Source of the DNA: an uncultured Collinsella sp.
GTDB lineage: Bacteria > Actinomycetota > Coriobacteriia > Coriobacteriales > Coriobacteriaceae
Assembly (NCBI GenBank): GCA_902492935.1
Contig: CABUNJ010000017.1
Location: 1 to 53,840, forward strand
Length of the DNA stretch: 53,840 nucleotides
Reading direction: 5' to 3'
The position numbers and the translations under genes were made by a program. The notes under the pieces are model-generated. The model was given only the letters and a program-made list of their open reading frames with translations, had not been told where the DNA came from and ran no database searches. Positions 1 through 9,017 of the stretch are shown piece after piece; the stretch's first letter is position 1; each line of letters starts with the position of its first letter.

Positions 1-8
1 CTCCACCA
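1..8 (+). tRNA. 3' end of a tRNA or tmRNA (partial)
   Basis: The window opens with CTCCACCA, which reads as the last acceptor-stem bases, a discriminator A and an encoded CCA. A strong terminator follows nine bases later. That ending fits tRNA-Ser and also tmRNA, and the rest of the gene lies outside the window, so the identity cannot be settled. Confidence 0.4.
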
Positions 9-16
9 GAAGTAAC

Positions 17-50
17 AGGCAGGTAGATATTCGTATCTACCTGCCTTTTT
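17..50 (+). terminator. Rho-independent terminator of the upstream RNA gene
   Basis: A perfect 13-bp stem (17-29 with 34-46) closes on a TTCG tetraloop and is followed by a T run in the plus direction. It ends the RNA gene whose 3' end is at 1-8. Confidence 0.9.
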
Positions 51-60
51 ATTTCTAGTC

Positions 61-308
61 CGCACCGCGGAGAATCGAACTCTGTGCAGGGCGCGAGCGT
101 TAAACAAACGCGGAGCGTTTGTAGCGAGCGGGCGAGGACGCCGGCAGGCGGCCGAAGCCGGTGCGGGTTCGCGAAGCGAACACGCGGATTCTCCGCGCAA
201 ACTATCAGCTCAATATGGATGCGATGTTTATCGAATCTCAGCCGGCCATGCGCCGCATCAACGGATCCCCTCCCGCACCGCGGAGAATCGAACTCTGTGC
301 AGGGCGCG
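61..308. repeat. Direct repeat pair resembling a reversed tRNA T-arm
   Basis: A 35-base sequence at 61-95 recurs exactly at 274-308. Its minus strand contains GTTCGATTCTC, the signature of a tRNA T-loop and stem, so each copy is a T-arm-like segment facing opposite to the RNA gene at the left edge. The first copy is followed by a GC-rich stretch of small palindromes, including an 8-bp stem at 104-111 with 115-122. The ORFs here are arginine-rich, lack ribosome binding sites and look spurious. A similar arrangement follows tRNA-Glu at 19329-19546. Confidence 0.75.
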
Positions 309-336
309 GACGTAAAGAAAACGTCGCGGCAGCGCA

Positions 337-541
337 GGGTGGGACGTGCTTTCCCAATGGCAGCTCAAGCGGAAAATACATCCCGGAATCCTCGTTCGGA
401 ATGGGATGCAGTTTCCAAATGAATGGCTAGCGGAAAGTTCATCCCGGAATCCGCGCTCAGAACGGGACGCGCTTTCCCAGCGGCGGTCCAAGCGGAAAGC
501 GCATCCCGGAATCTCGCCTCAAACTGGGACACACTTTCCGC
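337..541. repeat. Tandem imperfect hairpin repeats, about 60-bp period
   Basis: Three units at about 370-416, 430-478 and 491-541, and half a unit at 337-355, share the layout CGGAAA, then CATCCCGGAATC, then a GGGA box, then a box ending CTTTCC or GTTTCC. Each unit is close to self-complementary, since GGAAA pairs with TTTCC and ATCCC with GGGAT. The block ends about 85 bases before the patatin gene. It resembles an intergenic REP-like family. No coding function is apparent. Confidence 0.7.
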
Positions 542-626
542 TTCACCTGCCGCCTCGAAAAACCCGTGCGCTCGCCATCCCAAAACTGGGTAGAAGAAGG
601 CCAAAACGCAATCGCAGGAGGTCAAT

Positions 627-1505
627 ATGACTGCAGAAGATAAAGCAAAGAACGCCGGCAAGGTCGCGCTCGTTTTGGAGGGCGGCAGCTTCCGCGGGCA
701 GTTTACTGCGGGCGTGCTCGACGTTCTCATGGAGGCCGGCGTCGAGATTCCGGCTGTCTACGGTGTATCGGCTGGCGCCCTCAACGGCGTGAACTACAAA
801 TCGCACCAGATCGGCCGTGCCAACCGCATCAACCTGGCTTTCTGTAACGACAACCGCTTCATGGGCGCCGCGTCGTTTGCGGCCACGGGCTCTATCGTCG
901 GCTACGATTTTATCTTCAACGATGTCCAGGACCGCCTGGACCCCTTTGACAACGAGACGTTCGATGCGAGCCCCATCGAGATGTACGCCGTTGCGACGGA
1001 CATGCTGTTCGGAACCGCCGCGTACCTGCCGGTCAAAAGCGCCGTACTTGACCTCGACGCTGTGCGCGCATCGACCTCGTTGCCGCTGGTGACACCGCCG
1101 GTCGAGATAGACGGGCACAAATACGTCGACGGCGGCGTGGCCGATTCGGTTCCTATCGAGCATGTGCTGGAGGAGGCGGGCTTCGACCGTGCGGTCGTCA
1201 TCGTCACGCAGGACCGCTCGTACGAGAAAAAACCCTACGAGTTTATGCCCGCCGCGCGCGCCCGCTATGCCGACTACCCCTATCTGCTCGAGGCTATCGA
1301 GACGCGCCACGACCGTTACAACATTCAGCGCATGCACCTGTGGAAGTATGAGCGCGAGGGCCGTGCGTTGGTCGTCGCTCCGCAAAAGCCGGTCGAGGTC
1401 GGCCATGTTGAGCACGATCCGGCAAAGCTTTTGGACCTGTATATCCAGGGCCGTCAGGAGGCAAAGCGCCTGCTCGCGGAAATCCAAGAGTTCGTTGAGC
1501 GCTAG
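627..1505 (+). CDS. Patatin-like phospholipase family protein
   Basis: This is a predicted cytoplasmic serine lipid acyl hydrolase of the patatin family with no signal peptide. The glycine-rich oxyanion loop GGSFRGQF lies at residues 19-26. The nucleophile elbow GVSAG places the serine at 48, and the dyad aspartate is D168 in VDGG. At 292 residues it matches the bacterial YjjU-like subgroup. The ATG is preceded by AGGAGGT at 616-622. The gene stands alone between repeat DNA and the ribosomal operon. The natural substrate cannot be read from the sequence; phospholipase or acylglycerol hydrolase activity is the family expectation. Confidence 0.88.
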   Translation: MTAEDKAKNAGKVALVLEGGSFRGQFTAGVLDVLMEAGVEIPAVYGVSAGALNGVNYKSHQIGRANRINLAFCNDNRFMGAASFAATGSIVGYDFIFNDVQDRLDPFDNETFDASPIEMYAVATDMLFGTAAYLPVKSAVLDLDAVRASTSLPLVTPPVEIDGHKYVDGGVADSVPIEHVLEEAGFDRAVVIVTQDRSYEKKPYEFMPAARARYADYPYLLEAIETRHDRYNIQRMHLWKYEREGRALVVAPQKPVEVGHVEHDPAKLLDLYIQGRQEAKRLLAEIQEFVER

Positions 1506-1604
1506 CGACGGCGAACCCTCAAAAAATGACAACAGCTAAAGAGCTGGAAAATCACGGCTCGTGGATGACATGTGCAGAAACTCTGGTCGGAGCCAAAATA
1601 CCTG

Positions 1605-1632
1605 TTGACTCGTACGGCGAGCGGGGTAATAT
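1605..1632 (+). promoter_or_regulatory. Promoter of the rplM-rpsI operon
   Basis: TTGACT at 1605-1610 and TAATAT at 1627-1632 are separated by 16 bases. They lie about 65 bases upstream of the rplM start, so transcription would begin near 1639 and give a leader of about 60 bases. Confidence 0.7.
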
Positions 1633-1638
1633 GGACGG

Positions 1639-1690
1639 GTTACTTGCAGAGCCCCGTGAATCTCTGTAACAACACGTACTGTACATGGAG
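1639..1690 (+). promoter_or_regulatory. Possible autoregulatory leader hairpin of rplM
   Basis: The leader can fold by pairing GTTAC and GCAGAG-like bases near 1640-1654 with CTCTG and TAAC near 1665-1674, just before the Shine-Dalgarno sequence. L13 leaders in several phyla bind a ribosomal protein to repress the operon. Assigning that role here is inference from position and fold. Confidence 0.35.
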
Positions 1691-1698
1691 GAGTCTAA

Positions 1699-2142
1699 GT
1701 GATTTCGAAATCGACTCACTACGCCAAGCAGGGCGAGGTCCAGCGCAACTGGGTTCTCGTCGACGCCGATGGTGCTGTCCTGGGCCGTCTTGCCACCCAG
1801 ATCGCAATGATCCTGCGCGGTAAGAACAAGCCCCAGTTCACGCCCAACAGCGACTGCGGCGACTTCGTTGTCGTCATCAACGCCGATAAGGTCCAGCTTA
1901 CCGGTAACAAGGCCGACACGAAGACCTATTATCGCCACAGCGGCTACAACGGCGGCCTCAAGGCTGAGAGCTTCCGCCAGGCTATGGAGAAGCACCCGGA
2001 GAAGGTCATCGAGCGCGCCGTTCGCGGTATGCTGCCCAAGACCACCCTCGGCCGTGCCCAGATGACCAAGCTTAAGGTCTACGCTGGTGCCGAGCATCCG
2101 CATGCTGCCCAGAATCCCACGAAGATTGAGCTGGAGGCTTAA
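1699..2142 (+). CDS. rplM: 50S ribosomal protein L13
   Basis: L13 is an early-assembly protein of the large ribosomal subunit that binds 23S rRNA. The 147-residue product has the family length and the typical start, a short N-terminal extension followed by NWVLVDADGAVLGRLAT. The conserved RAVRGMLPK segment lies near residue 110. Translation starts at a GTG preceded by GGAGGAG at 1687-1693. The gene is followed after two bases by rpsI, the usual L13-S9 operon. A good promoter sits at 1605-1632. Confidence 0.97.
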   Translation: MISKSTHYAKQGEVQRNWVLVDADGAVLGRLATQIAMILRGKNKPQFTPNSDCGDFVVVINADKVQLTGNKADTKTYYRHSGYNGGLKAESFRQAMEKHPEKVIERAVRGMLPKTTLGRAQMTKLKVYAGAEHPHAAQNPTKIELEA

Positions 2143-2144
2143 AG

Positions 2145-2540
<396 letters not shown>

Positions 2541-2570
2541 GGTTTTATCTCCTTTCGAGATACAATGTAC

Positions 2571-2613
2571 AAGCGGGGCCTGCCGATTCCTCGGCGGGTC
2601 CCGCTTTTCTTTT
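2571..2613 (+). terminator. Rho-independent terminator after rpsI
   Basis: A 16-bp stem (2571-2586 with 2591-2606, two G-U pairs) with a TTCC loop is followed by a T-rich tail. It closes the rplM-rpsI transcript and separates it from glmM. Confidence 0.9.
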
Positions 2614-2663
2614 TCGACTAGGGCAGGCGGTTGTATATCGCCTGCTAGGGAAGGAGCGATCCT

Positions 2664-4001
2664 ATGCCCCAGAACATCTTCGGTACCGATGGCGTCCGTG
2701 GCGTCGCCAACGCCGATCTTTCGTGCGACCTCGCATTTCGCCTGGGCCGCGCGGCGACCAAGTTTCTTGGTCCGGACATCTGCATCGGCCGTGACACGCG
2801 CCTTTCGGGCACCATGCTCGAGAGCGCTCTGACTGCCGGCATTATGGCCGAGGGCGGCCGTCCGCATTGCTGCGGCGTTATCCCCACGCCCGCCGTGGCG
2901 CTGCTCACTGTTCAAAACGAGCTCGATGGCGGCATCGTCATCTCTGCTTCGCACAATCCGCCGGAGTTCAACGGCATCAAGTTCTTTAGCCGCAAGGGCA
3001 TGAAGCTTCCCGATGCTGTCGAGGAAGAGATCAGCGCCTGGGTCATGTCCGAGGAAGCCATGGCTGCCGACACGCTGCCGACCGGTGCCGGCGTGGGCCA
3101 CATCATCAAGATGAAGGACGCTCGCAAGGCATATGTCGATCATGCCATCGATACGCTTGATGGCCTGAGGCTCGATGGCCTGGTCGTTGCCGTCGACTGC
3201 GGTCATGGCGCTTCTTGCCAGACTACGCCCGCCGCGCTGCAGCGCCTGGGTGCCACGGTCCATGCCATCAACACCGATTACTGCGGCACCGACATTAACG
3301 TTGAGTGCGGCTCAACTCACCTCGAGCCCCTGCGCGAGCTCGTGCTGCGCACCCACGCCGATATCGGCCTGGCTCACGACGGCGACGCCGACCGTGTGCT
3401 GTTCGTGGACAGCGAGGGCAATGAGATCGACGGTGACTACATCCTGGCTATCTGCGGTTCTGACCTCGCCGCTCGCGGCAAGCTCGCCAACTCTGAGATC
3501 GTCTCGACCGTCATGTGCAACCTGGGCTTCTCCATCGCTATGAAGGAGCAGGGCTTCGAGATGGTTCAGACCGCCGTGGGCGACCGCTACGTTCTGGAGC
3601 GTATGCTCGCGGACGGCGCCGTCATCGGCGGCGAGCAGTCCGGCCACATCATCTTCCTGGAGCACAACACCACCGGTGACGGCCTGGTGACGGCCCTGCA
3701 GCTTCTGGCCGTGCTCAAGCGCACCGGTCGCACCCTCACCGACCTTGCCGGCATCATGAAGAAGTACCCGCAGGTGCTCGTCAACGTGCATTCCGACAAC
3801 AAGGCTGGTCTGGACGATTGCCAGCCCATCTGGGATGCCGTCGCTGCTGCCGAGAAGGAGCTTGACGGCCGCGGCCGCATTCTGGTGCGCCCGAGCGGTA
3901 CCGAGCCGCTGGTCCGCGTGATGGCCGAGGCCGAGACGCACGAGCTGACCCAGCGCGTTGTCGACGACATCGTCGAGGTTGTCAAGCGCGAACTTCCCTA
4001 A
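2664..4001 (+). CDS. glmM: Phosphoglucosamine mutase
   Basis: GlmM converts glucosamine-6-phosphate to glucosamine-1-phosphate, which feeds UDP-GlcNAc and peptidoglycan synthesis. The 445-residue protein shows the family order. FGTDGVRG lies at residues 6-13, and the active-site loop SASHNPP near 94-100 carries the phosphorylated serine. The metal-binding DGDADR lies near residue 240, and the sugar-phosphate loop RPSGTEP is near the C-terminus. AAGGAG at 2651-2656 precedes the ATG. It sits close to nagB, which acts on the same pool of glucosamine-6-phosphate in the opposite, catabolic direction. Confidence 0.96.
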   Translation: MPQNIFGTDGVRGVANADLSCDLAFRLGRAATKFLGPDICIGRDTRLSGTMLESALTAGIMAEGGRPHCCGVIPTPAVALLTVQNELDGGIVISASHNPPEFNGIKFFSRKGMKLPDAVEEEISAWVMSEEAMAADTLPTGAGVGHIIKMKDARKAYVDHAIDTLDGLRLDGLVVAVDCGHGASCQTTPAALQRLGATVHAINTDYCGTDINVECGSTHLEPLRELVLRTHADIGLAHDGDADRVLFVDSEGNEIDGDYILAICGSDLAARGKLANSEIVSTVMCNLGFSIAMKEQGFEMVQTAVGDRYVLERMLADGAVIGGEQSGHIIFLEHNTTGDGLVTALQLLAVLKRTGRTLTDLAGIMKKYPQVLVNVHSDNKAGLDDCQPIWDAVAAAEKELDGRGRILVRPSGTEPLVRVMAEAETHELTQRVVDDIVEVVKRELP

Positions 4002-4072
4002 TGGTCAAAAACCGTTGCCAAGTGGTAAACTGTCAAGGTTGTTTTGATTAATTGGTATGTCCGAGGGGGAGC

Positions 4073-4570
4073 ATGTTCACTAAAGTCCTAAGGTCTTTTG
4101 GTATGCGTGGTCGAGTCCTTACGCTGGATGCTCCCATCTCGGGCGACGTCATTCCGCTTTCCGAGGTAAACGACCAGACGTTTGCCACCGGCCTTTTGGG
4201 CCAGGGCGTGGCGATTCAGCCCACCGGAACGCGTGTGATTGCACCGGCTGATGCCAAGGTCGAGGCCATTTTTCCCACGGGACACGCCGTAGCGCTTAAC
4301 ACGGTCGATGGCTTGGACGTGCTCATCCACGTTGGTTTGGACACTGTTCAGCTCGAGGGCAAGCACTTTACCGTACATGCGCAAGTGGGTGACATCGTCC
4401 ATAAGGGCGATGTACTCATTGAGTTCGATCGCGAGGCAATTGCTGCCGAGGGCTACGATGTGACGGTTCCCATCTTGGTGTGCAACTCCGTTGAGTTCTC
4501 GAGCATCAAGGGCTCCGTTGGCGTGCATGTCGAAGAGATGGACCAGCTCATCGTTGCTCGCGAGCGCTAG
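4073..4570 (+). CDS. PTS glucose-type EIIA protein, free-standing
   Basis: This is a cytoplasmic phosphocarrier of the glucose/crr EIIA family, passing phosphate from HPr to EIIB domains of sugar transporters. The two active-site histidines are H71 (PTGHAVAL) and H86 (LIHVGLDTV), with the 15-residue spacing of the family. A longer frame opens at a TTG at 4052, but GAGGGGGA at 4063-4070 points to the ATG at 4073, giving 165 residues. No EIIB or EIIC gene is adjacent, so it probably serves transporters encoded elsewhere, possibly the IICB at 31854. Confidence 0.9.
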   Translation: MFTKVLRSFGMRGRVLTLDAPISGDVIPLSEVNDQTFATGLLGQGVAIQPTGTRVIAPADAKVEAIFPTGHAVALNTVDGLDVLIHVGLDTVQLEGKHFTVHAQVGDIVHKGDVLIEFDREAIAAEGYDVTVPILVCNSVEFSSIKGSVGVHVEEMDQLIVARER

Positions 4571-4841
4571 CAAGTGCACGTGGCCATTAGCCTACAATTC
4601 AAACACGTTTACGGAGGGCGCCCTTGAAAGAGGGCGCCCTCCGTGGCAAGATGGGAAACGTCCGAGGCTAAACAGCTTTGGGTCACCGTGGACGGGCAGG
4701 GGCCTCGACGCGGCTAGACACGAGACACATACATTACGCGACCTCGCCCTGGTGGCCGCACACGTTGGTTGCGGCCGACGCGGGCCGCGGGCAAGTGCTT
4801 GTAAGGGAGCCTTGCCTCTCTTGTACGAGAAAGGACGCGTA
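4571..4841 (+). promoter_or_regulatory. Structured leader region upstream of nagB
   Basis: This 271-base gap contains a perfect 14-bp stem (4611-4624 with 4631-4644) without a T run, so it is not a standard terminator. Further potential stems follow, including GGCCGCA with TGCGGCC near 4752-4776 and GGCAAG with CTTGCC near 4790-4816, just ahead of the nagB ribosome binding site. I do not recognise a known riboswitch; it does not show glmS ribozyme landmarks. A structured nagB leader is the best reading. Confidence 0.4.
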
Positions 4842-5570
4842 ATGAAGATCATTAAAGCTAAAGACTACGAGGATATGAGCCGCAAGGCCGCTAATATTAT
4901 CTCGGCGCAGGTTATCCTCAAGCCCGACTGTGTGCTGGGCCTTGCCACCGGCTCCACCCCGATCGGTGCCTACAAGCAGCTCGCTGCTTGGTACAAGAAG
5001 GGCGACGTCGACTTTGCCGAGGTCAGCACCTACAACCTGGACGAGTATCGCGGCCTTTCGCACGACGATCCCCAGAGCTATCACTACTTCATGCGTGAGA
5101 ACTTCTTCGATCACATCAACATCGACCTGAACAACACGCATGTGCCCGACGGTTCCAACCCCGACGCTGCCGCTGCCTGCTCTGAGTACGACAAGATCGT
5201 CGCCGAGGCCGGTTACCCGGATCTGCAGCTGCTCGGCATTGGCAACAACGGCCACATCGGCTTCAACGAGCCCGATGACCACTTCTCCAAGGGCACGCAC
5301 TGCGTCGACCTCACCGAGAGCACCATTCAGGCTAACAGCCGCCTGTTCGACAGCATTGACGATGTTCCCCGTCAGGCCTACACCATGGGTACCCAGACCA
5401 TCATGTATGCCCGCATGATCCTGGTCGTCGCTAATGGCGAGGCCAAGGCTCAGGCCGTGCATGACATGTGCTATGGCCCGGTTACGCCCGAGTGCCCGGC
5501 TTCGATCCTGCAGCTGCACACCAACTGCGTTGTCGTTGCCGACGAGGCCGCCCTTTCGCTCTGCGAGTAG
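4842..5570 (+). CDS. nagB: Glucosamine-6-phosphate deaminase
   Basis: NagB converts glucosamine-6-phosphate to fructose-6-phosphate and ammonia, the last step in amino-sugar catabolism. The product of 242 residues starts at MKIIKAKDYEDM after AAAGGA at 4830-4835; the upstream in-frame extension to 4491 runs through the EIIA gene and is rejected. Motifs include ATGSTP at 35-40, the catalytic aspartate D67 in YNLDEYRGL, and GIGNNGHIGFNEP at 132-144 with H138 and E143. N136 replaces the aspartate seen in the E. coli enzyme, as I recall for some Gram-positive homologues. A terminator follows at 5603. Confidence 0.95.
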   Translation: MKIIKAKDYEDMSRKAANIISAQVILKPDCVLGLATGSTPIGAYKQLAAWYKKGDVDFAEVSTYNLDEYRGLSHDDPQSYHYFMRENFFDHINIDLNNTHVPDGSNPDAAAACSEYDKIVAEAGYPDLQLLGIGNNGHIGFNEPDDHFSKGTHCVDLTESTIQANSRLFDSIDDVPRQAYTMGTQTIMYARMILVVANGEAKAQAVHDMCYGPVTPECPASILQLHTNCVVVADEAALSLCE

Positions 5571-5602
5571 CGCGAATCCTGCAGCTCGACATAGCCTTGC
5601 CT

Positions 5603-5630
5603 AAGGCCTCCGCTTTGCGGGGGCCTTTTT
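5603..5630 (+). terminator. Rho-independent terminator after nagB
   Basis: An 11-bp stem (5603-5613 with 5617-5627, one G-U pair) with a three-base loop runs into a T tract. Confidence 0.9.
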
Positions 5631-6017
5631 GCATCCCTTTTTGCCCACTTGACCAAAATCTTGCCGCAAGCTTGACGAATGCCGGATATCCAACAGCTTG
5701 ATTCATTCTATACCAGATTTTATGCAATAATGCCACTAGAAGGTCGTAGACGGTAGCGGGTGCTAGGCGAGTTGAATGACATGGCTGAACCTTGTTCATC
5801 TGCGTTACACTGTCGCTTAGATGGGACAAGCTGACAAGCTCATTTACCTGCTTAAAGACCGATTAGTCGGGGGATTAATAACAATCGGCTCTCGCTGTAC
5901 AAAAACTTGCCGCTTGCGTACCAAAAGACAACCTAAAACACAAGGTCGCTCTATTCATAGCGCGGCTTGTATGGTCTTGCGGCTACAGTGTCCATACGGT
6001 CGAGTTGAGGAGCGGGC
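5631..6017 (+). promoter_or_regulatory. Upstream region of the large regulator with a candidate promoter
   Basis: The 387 bases after the nagB terminator are AT-richer than the flanking genes. TTGATT at 5698-5703 and TATGCA at 5721-5726, 17 bases apart, form the best promoter candidate. A 67-codon ORF at 5821-6024 overlaps the next start codon but has no ribosome binding site, so I do not call it a gene. Confidence 0.35.
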
Positions 6018-9017
6018 ATGGTAAACGATTTGAGCAGTATAGACGAGCTCGAGCTGATGCCGCTGGGCGGAGGCTATATGGTGCGACGCGAACGCTTGAT
6101 GAATGAGCTTATCGCCAAGGGCCGAAAGGCCGGCATCGTGGTTCTTTATGCGCCCGACGGGTTTGGGAAGACCTCGGTGCTACTGCAGTACACCCATGAG
6201 GTTAAATGCGACCCGACGCGAGGCCCCGTGCGGATTATCGAGGCCGATCGTGCCACTGGGCGCGAGGTGTTTATGCAGCTCGAGGTGGTTACCGAAGAAC
6301 TCAAAGACAAACCGCACTCCCTTATCGCGATTGATAATGTGCCAAACCTCGATCAGCACGATACCGAAGACCTCATCGACAGGATTCGCGGCCTGCGCGC
6401 TATGGGGATAGGGGTCTTTATCTCCTGCCATCCTTCAAATCGTCAGCTGATTCATGGGCTGGGCGATTCGGTTAAGATCAATGCGCAGATGCTCAAGGTG
6501 CATGCCTATGAGTATTCGGCGTGGGCATCGGCGTTTTCGATCAGCACATCGCTCGACTTTTATCAGCTCACGCAGGGCGTGCCCGAGCTCGTTTCGGCAT
6601 TGCAGACGGGTCTGTATGGCCAAGGCGACGTAGCCGGCCTGCTCGAAAACGAGATTGTCAACGTATATGGCGCGGCACTTGTCGATCTGGCTTCGCTCGA
6701 CAATAATGCGCTGTTTTGCGTGGCATGTCTCATGGTTTTGATGGGCGAGGGCAATATCGCAGAACTCGAGGCCTGTGGGGTGAGGCTGTCGATGGTCGAC
6801 CAGTCCTACTTTGTACGCGACTACCCGATCTTTGGTTTGGACCCCGTCGAGCGGAGTTTTACGTGTCTGGGCACGGAGGATAACGGACGCTTGCGCTTGC
6901 GTAAGTTGGTGGCCGAGGTTCGCCCCGAACTTGTTCCGAGGGCGGCCCGAATTTTGCTTAAGGCGGGTAGATGCGATGCGGCGATGGGCCTGGCGGACGC
7001 CTTTTTGGACCGTGAGGCGGTTCTTGAACTTGCTGGGCAGTATGGGGTCGACCTTGCTCTGACGGGGCACGGGGCCGATATCTGCCGAGCAGCGCTGGGC
7101 ACGATCGATGTCGACGATCCGGCTCCAGAGCCAACGCCCGCCGAGGCGCTCGGCGTATATCTGGCAGCGGTCAGCGTGTCCAATACAAAGCTCGCTCGCT
7201 ATATGGCATCGGTCATCGAGCGCGGGGGCGAACGGGCGGCCTGCGAAATAGACCCTGTTTCATGGAGGGTGGCCCAGACACTGACGGCTGTTTGCTATGG
7301 GGACAACGGGCTTGGGCTTCCTACGAACCTGGCCGTGCCAGAAATAGAGACGTCCCACACCGCACTCGACATGCTGTCCGCGCATATCGAGGTCAAGCGC
7401 TGCCTGACCGAGCGGGGAGAGGACGGCGGCGTTCTACAGCAGCTCAAAACGAGCAAGGCCTACGACTGCGAGCTCGATATCGCGGGGATTGTTATACGGG
7501 CCGATAGCATGCTGGTGGAGCTCTTTGACGGGTCGTTTGCGGGAACCGACGAGCGCGACGACGAGATGACGGTGGTGCGGGAGGCGCTCGACGTACGTGG
7601 GCTTAAGGCGATGGCTATCTGGGTGCGCATGGTGTTGGCGGCACGGCGGCTCCTTTCCGGCTTGCCGGTAACCGACGATGCGGCGTTCAACGAGCTCGAT
7701 CGTTTTGCCGTCCGCATGCGCGACAATCAGATTCAGCTGTTTGGCCTGTTGCTAGAAGGCTGGCAGTCGCTGGCAGAGGGACGGCCGGTTAATGCGAAGT
7801 TCCGTGCGGTCCAAGTGCTCAAACTTGCCGAGGAGTCGATTGCGTACATGCGCGATAACGCATTGCTGCTGGAGCGCGCAGCGTATCTGCGTAACACCTC
7901 GATGGTTTCGGTGCGCGAGGAAGCGGAGTTGCTCGATATAAGCCAGACGCAGGTTGGTGGAGCGGAGGCCTGGATGGTTGCGCTGCATTTGGCCTGTGCG
8001 GGGCGAGATAGCGACCTTGCGGCCTGGATGTCCATGAATCGTGCGGGGATTCTAGAACCATCGTATCGGCTCTTTGCGCGCCTTGCCATGCATTGTCTGG
8101 GCGAGCCGGCGGGCAGGATACGCAAGAAGCTTCCCGTGCGCGAGCTGTCGCGGTACTCGCTGCGCGACGATTTGGAAAGAGAGGGCGAGCGCCTGTTCCA
8201 GGCCGGCGAGGTTGAAGCCGTTGATACCATCGACCATATCGAGATTCGCATGTTTGGTGCGTTTCGCGCCGAGCGCGACGGGTTTCCCATCACGGACAAA
8301 ATGTGGCGCCGCAAGAAGGCGGCGACACTTGCCGAGCGGCTTGCGCTGGGCATGGATGCGCTCGTCGATCGTGAGACGCTGGCCATGGAGCTGTGGCCCC
8401 ATGCCGAGTTCAATAGCGCCCGCAACAACCTGTACTCGACGATATCGCGCTTGCGGTCGGCTTTGGGACCGACGCCGGATGGCAAGTCGTGTGTGCTCAT
8501 CCAAAATGAATGCATTGGGCTCAACGGTGACTACGTCAAGACCGATGTACGGCTGTTTGACCAGATAAGCCGCGAGGTTTTGGGAAATCGCACGGGTGCG
8601 CGCGGGCCCCATTTAGTTGAGCTGTGCCTTAAGATTGAGCAGCTTTATGCCGGACCGCTGTATGTTCCCAATGGCTGTAATCCCACCTACTTTTTGCGCA
8701 TGCGACGCATTATGCAGTCAAAGTACATCGATTGTATGATTAAGGGAGCAAATGCCGCTCTAGAAGAAAACGATCTGCAGTCGGCGATTTGGCTGGCGGA
8801 GTCGGGGCTTCGGCAGGAAACGGCGCGTGAAGATATGGTGCGCTGCGCCATGCGCGTCTACAGTGCGGCGGGGCGGCGGCGCGATATCGTCGAGCTGTAC
8901 AGCGGGCATATGCACCATCTGAGGGAACAGGTCAATGGCGTGCCCGAGCCCGAGACGCGGCGTCTATACGAGCGCTTGGTGGAGGGTCGGCTCAACCGCG
9001 TGCTGGTCGAGCGATAA
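6018..9017 (+). CDS. Large AAA-ATPase transcriptional regulator with C-terminal winged helix and BTAD-like domain
   Basis: This 999-residue protein is built like the MalT/SARP class of signal-integrating regulators. The N-terminal P-loop APDGFGKTS lies near residue 45, with a likely Walker B LIAIDNVPN near 110. A long helical middle follows (about 250-740). The C-terminal part reads as an OmpR-like winged helix starting at IEIRMFGAF near 745, with LYSTISRLRSALG, followed by a bacterial transcriptional activation (BTAD) segment. SARP proteins usually carry the DNA-binding domain first, so the order here is reversed. GAGGAGCGGG precedes the ATG. It is monocistronic and its regulon and inducer cannot be deduced. 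Confidence 0.75.
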   Translation: MVNDLSSIDELELMPLGGGYMVRRERLMNELIAKGRKAGIVVLYAPDGFGKTSVLLQYTHEVKCDPTRGPVRIIEADRATGREVFMQLEVVTEELKDKPHSLIAIDNVPNLDQHDTEDLIDRIRGLRAMGIGVFISCHPSNRQLIHGLGDSVKINAQMLKVHAYEYSAWASAFSISTSLDFYQLTQGVPELVSALQTGLYGQGDVAGLLENEIVNVYGAALVDLASLDNNALFCVACLMVLMGEGNIAELEACGVRLSMVDQSYFVRDYPIFGLDPVERSFTCLGTEDNGRLRLRKLVAEVRPELVPRAARILLKAGRCDAAMGLADAFLDREAVLELAGQYGVDLALTGHGADICRAALGTIDVDDPAPEPTPAEALGVYLAAVSVSNTKLARYMASVIERGGERAACEIDPVSWRVAQTLTAVCYGDNGLGLPTNLAVPEIETSHTALDMLSAHIEVKRCLTERGEDGGVLQQLKTSKAYDCELDIAGIVIRADSMLVELFDGSFAGTDERDDEMTVVREALDVRGLKAMAIWVRMVLAARRLLSGLPVTDDAAFNELDRFAVRMRDNQIQLFGLLLEGWQSLAEGRPVNAKFRAVQVLKLAEESIAYMRDNALLLERAAYLRNTSMVSVREEAELLDISQTQVGGAEAWMVALHLACAGRDSDLAAWMSMNRAGILEPSYRLFARLAMHCLGEPAGRIRKKLPVRELSRYSLRDDLEREGERLFQAGEVEAVDTIDHIEIRMFGAFRAERDGFPITDKMWRRKKAATLAERLALGMDALVDRETLAMELWPHAEFNSARNNLYSTISRLRSALGPTPDGKSCVLIQNECIGLNGDYVKTDVRLFDQISREVLGNRTGARGPHLVELCLKIEQLYAGPLYVPNGCNPTYFLRMRRIMQSKYIDCMIKGANAALEENDLQSAIWLAESGLRQETAREDMVRCAMRVYSAAGRRRDIVELYSGHMHHLREQVNGVPEPETRRLYERLVEGRLNRVLVER

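Noticed and set aside
337..541. Possible CRISPR array
   Set aside because: Units are imperfect, palindromic throughout and have no unique equal-length spacers; no cas gene is present.
84..630. Short overlapping ORFs at the left edge
   Set aside because: They are arginine/serine-rich translations of repeat DNA without start signals.
4611..4841. glmS-type ribozyme or known riboswitch before nagB
   Set aside because: The landmark sequences of the glmS ribozyme are not present, and no other class could be recognised.
5821..6024. 67-codon ORF overlapping the large regulator start
   Set aside because: No ribosome binding site and no recognisable protein pattern; more likely leader DNA.
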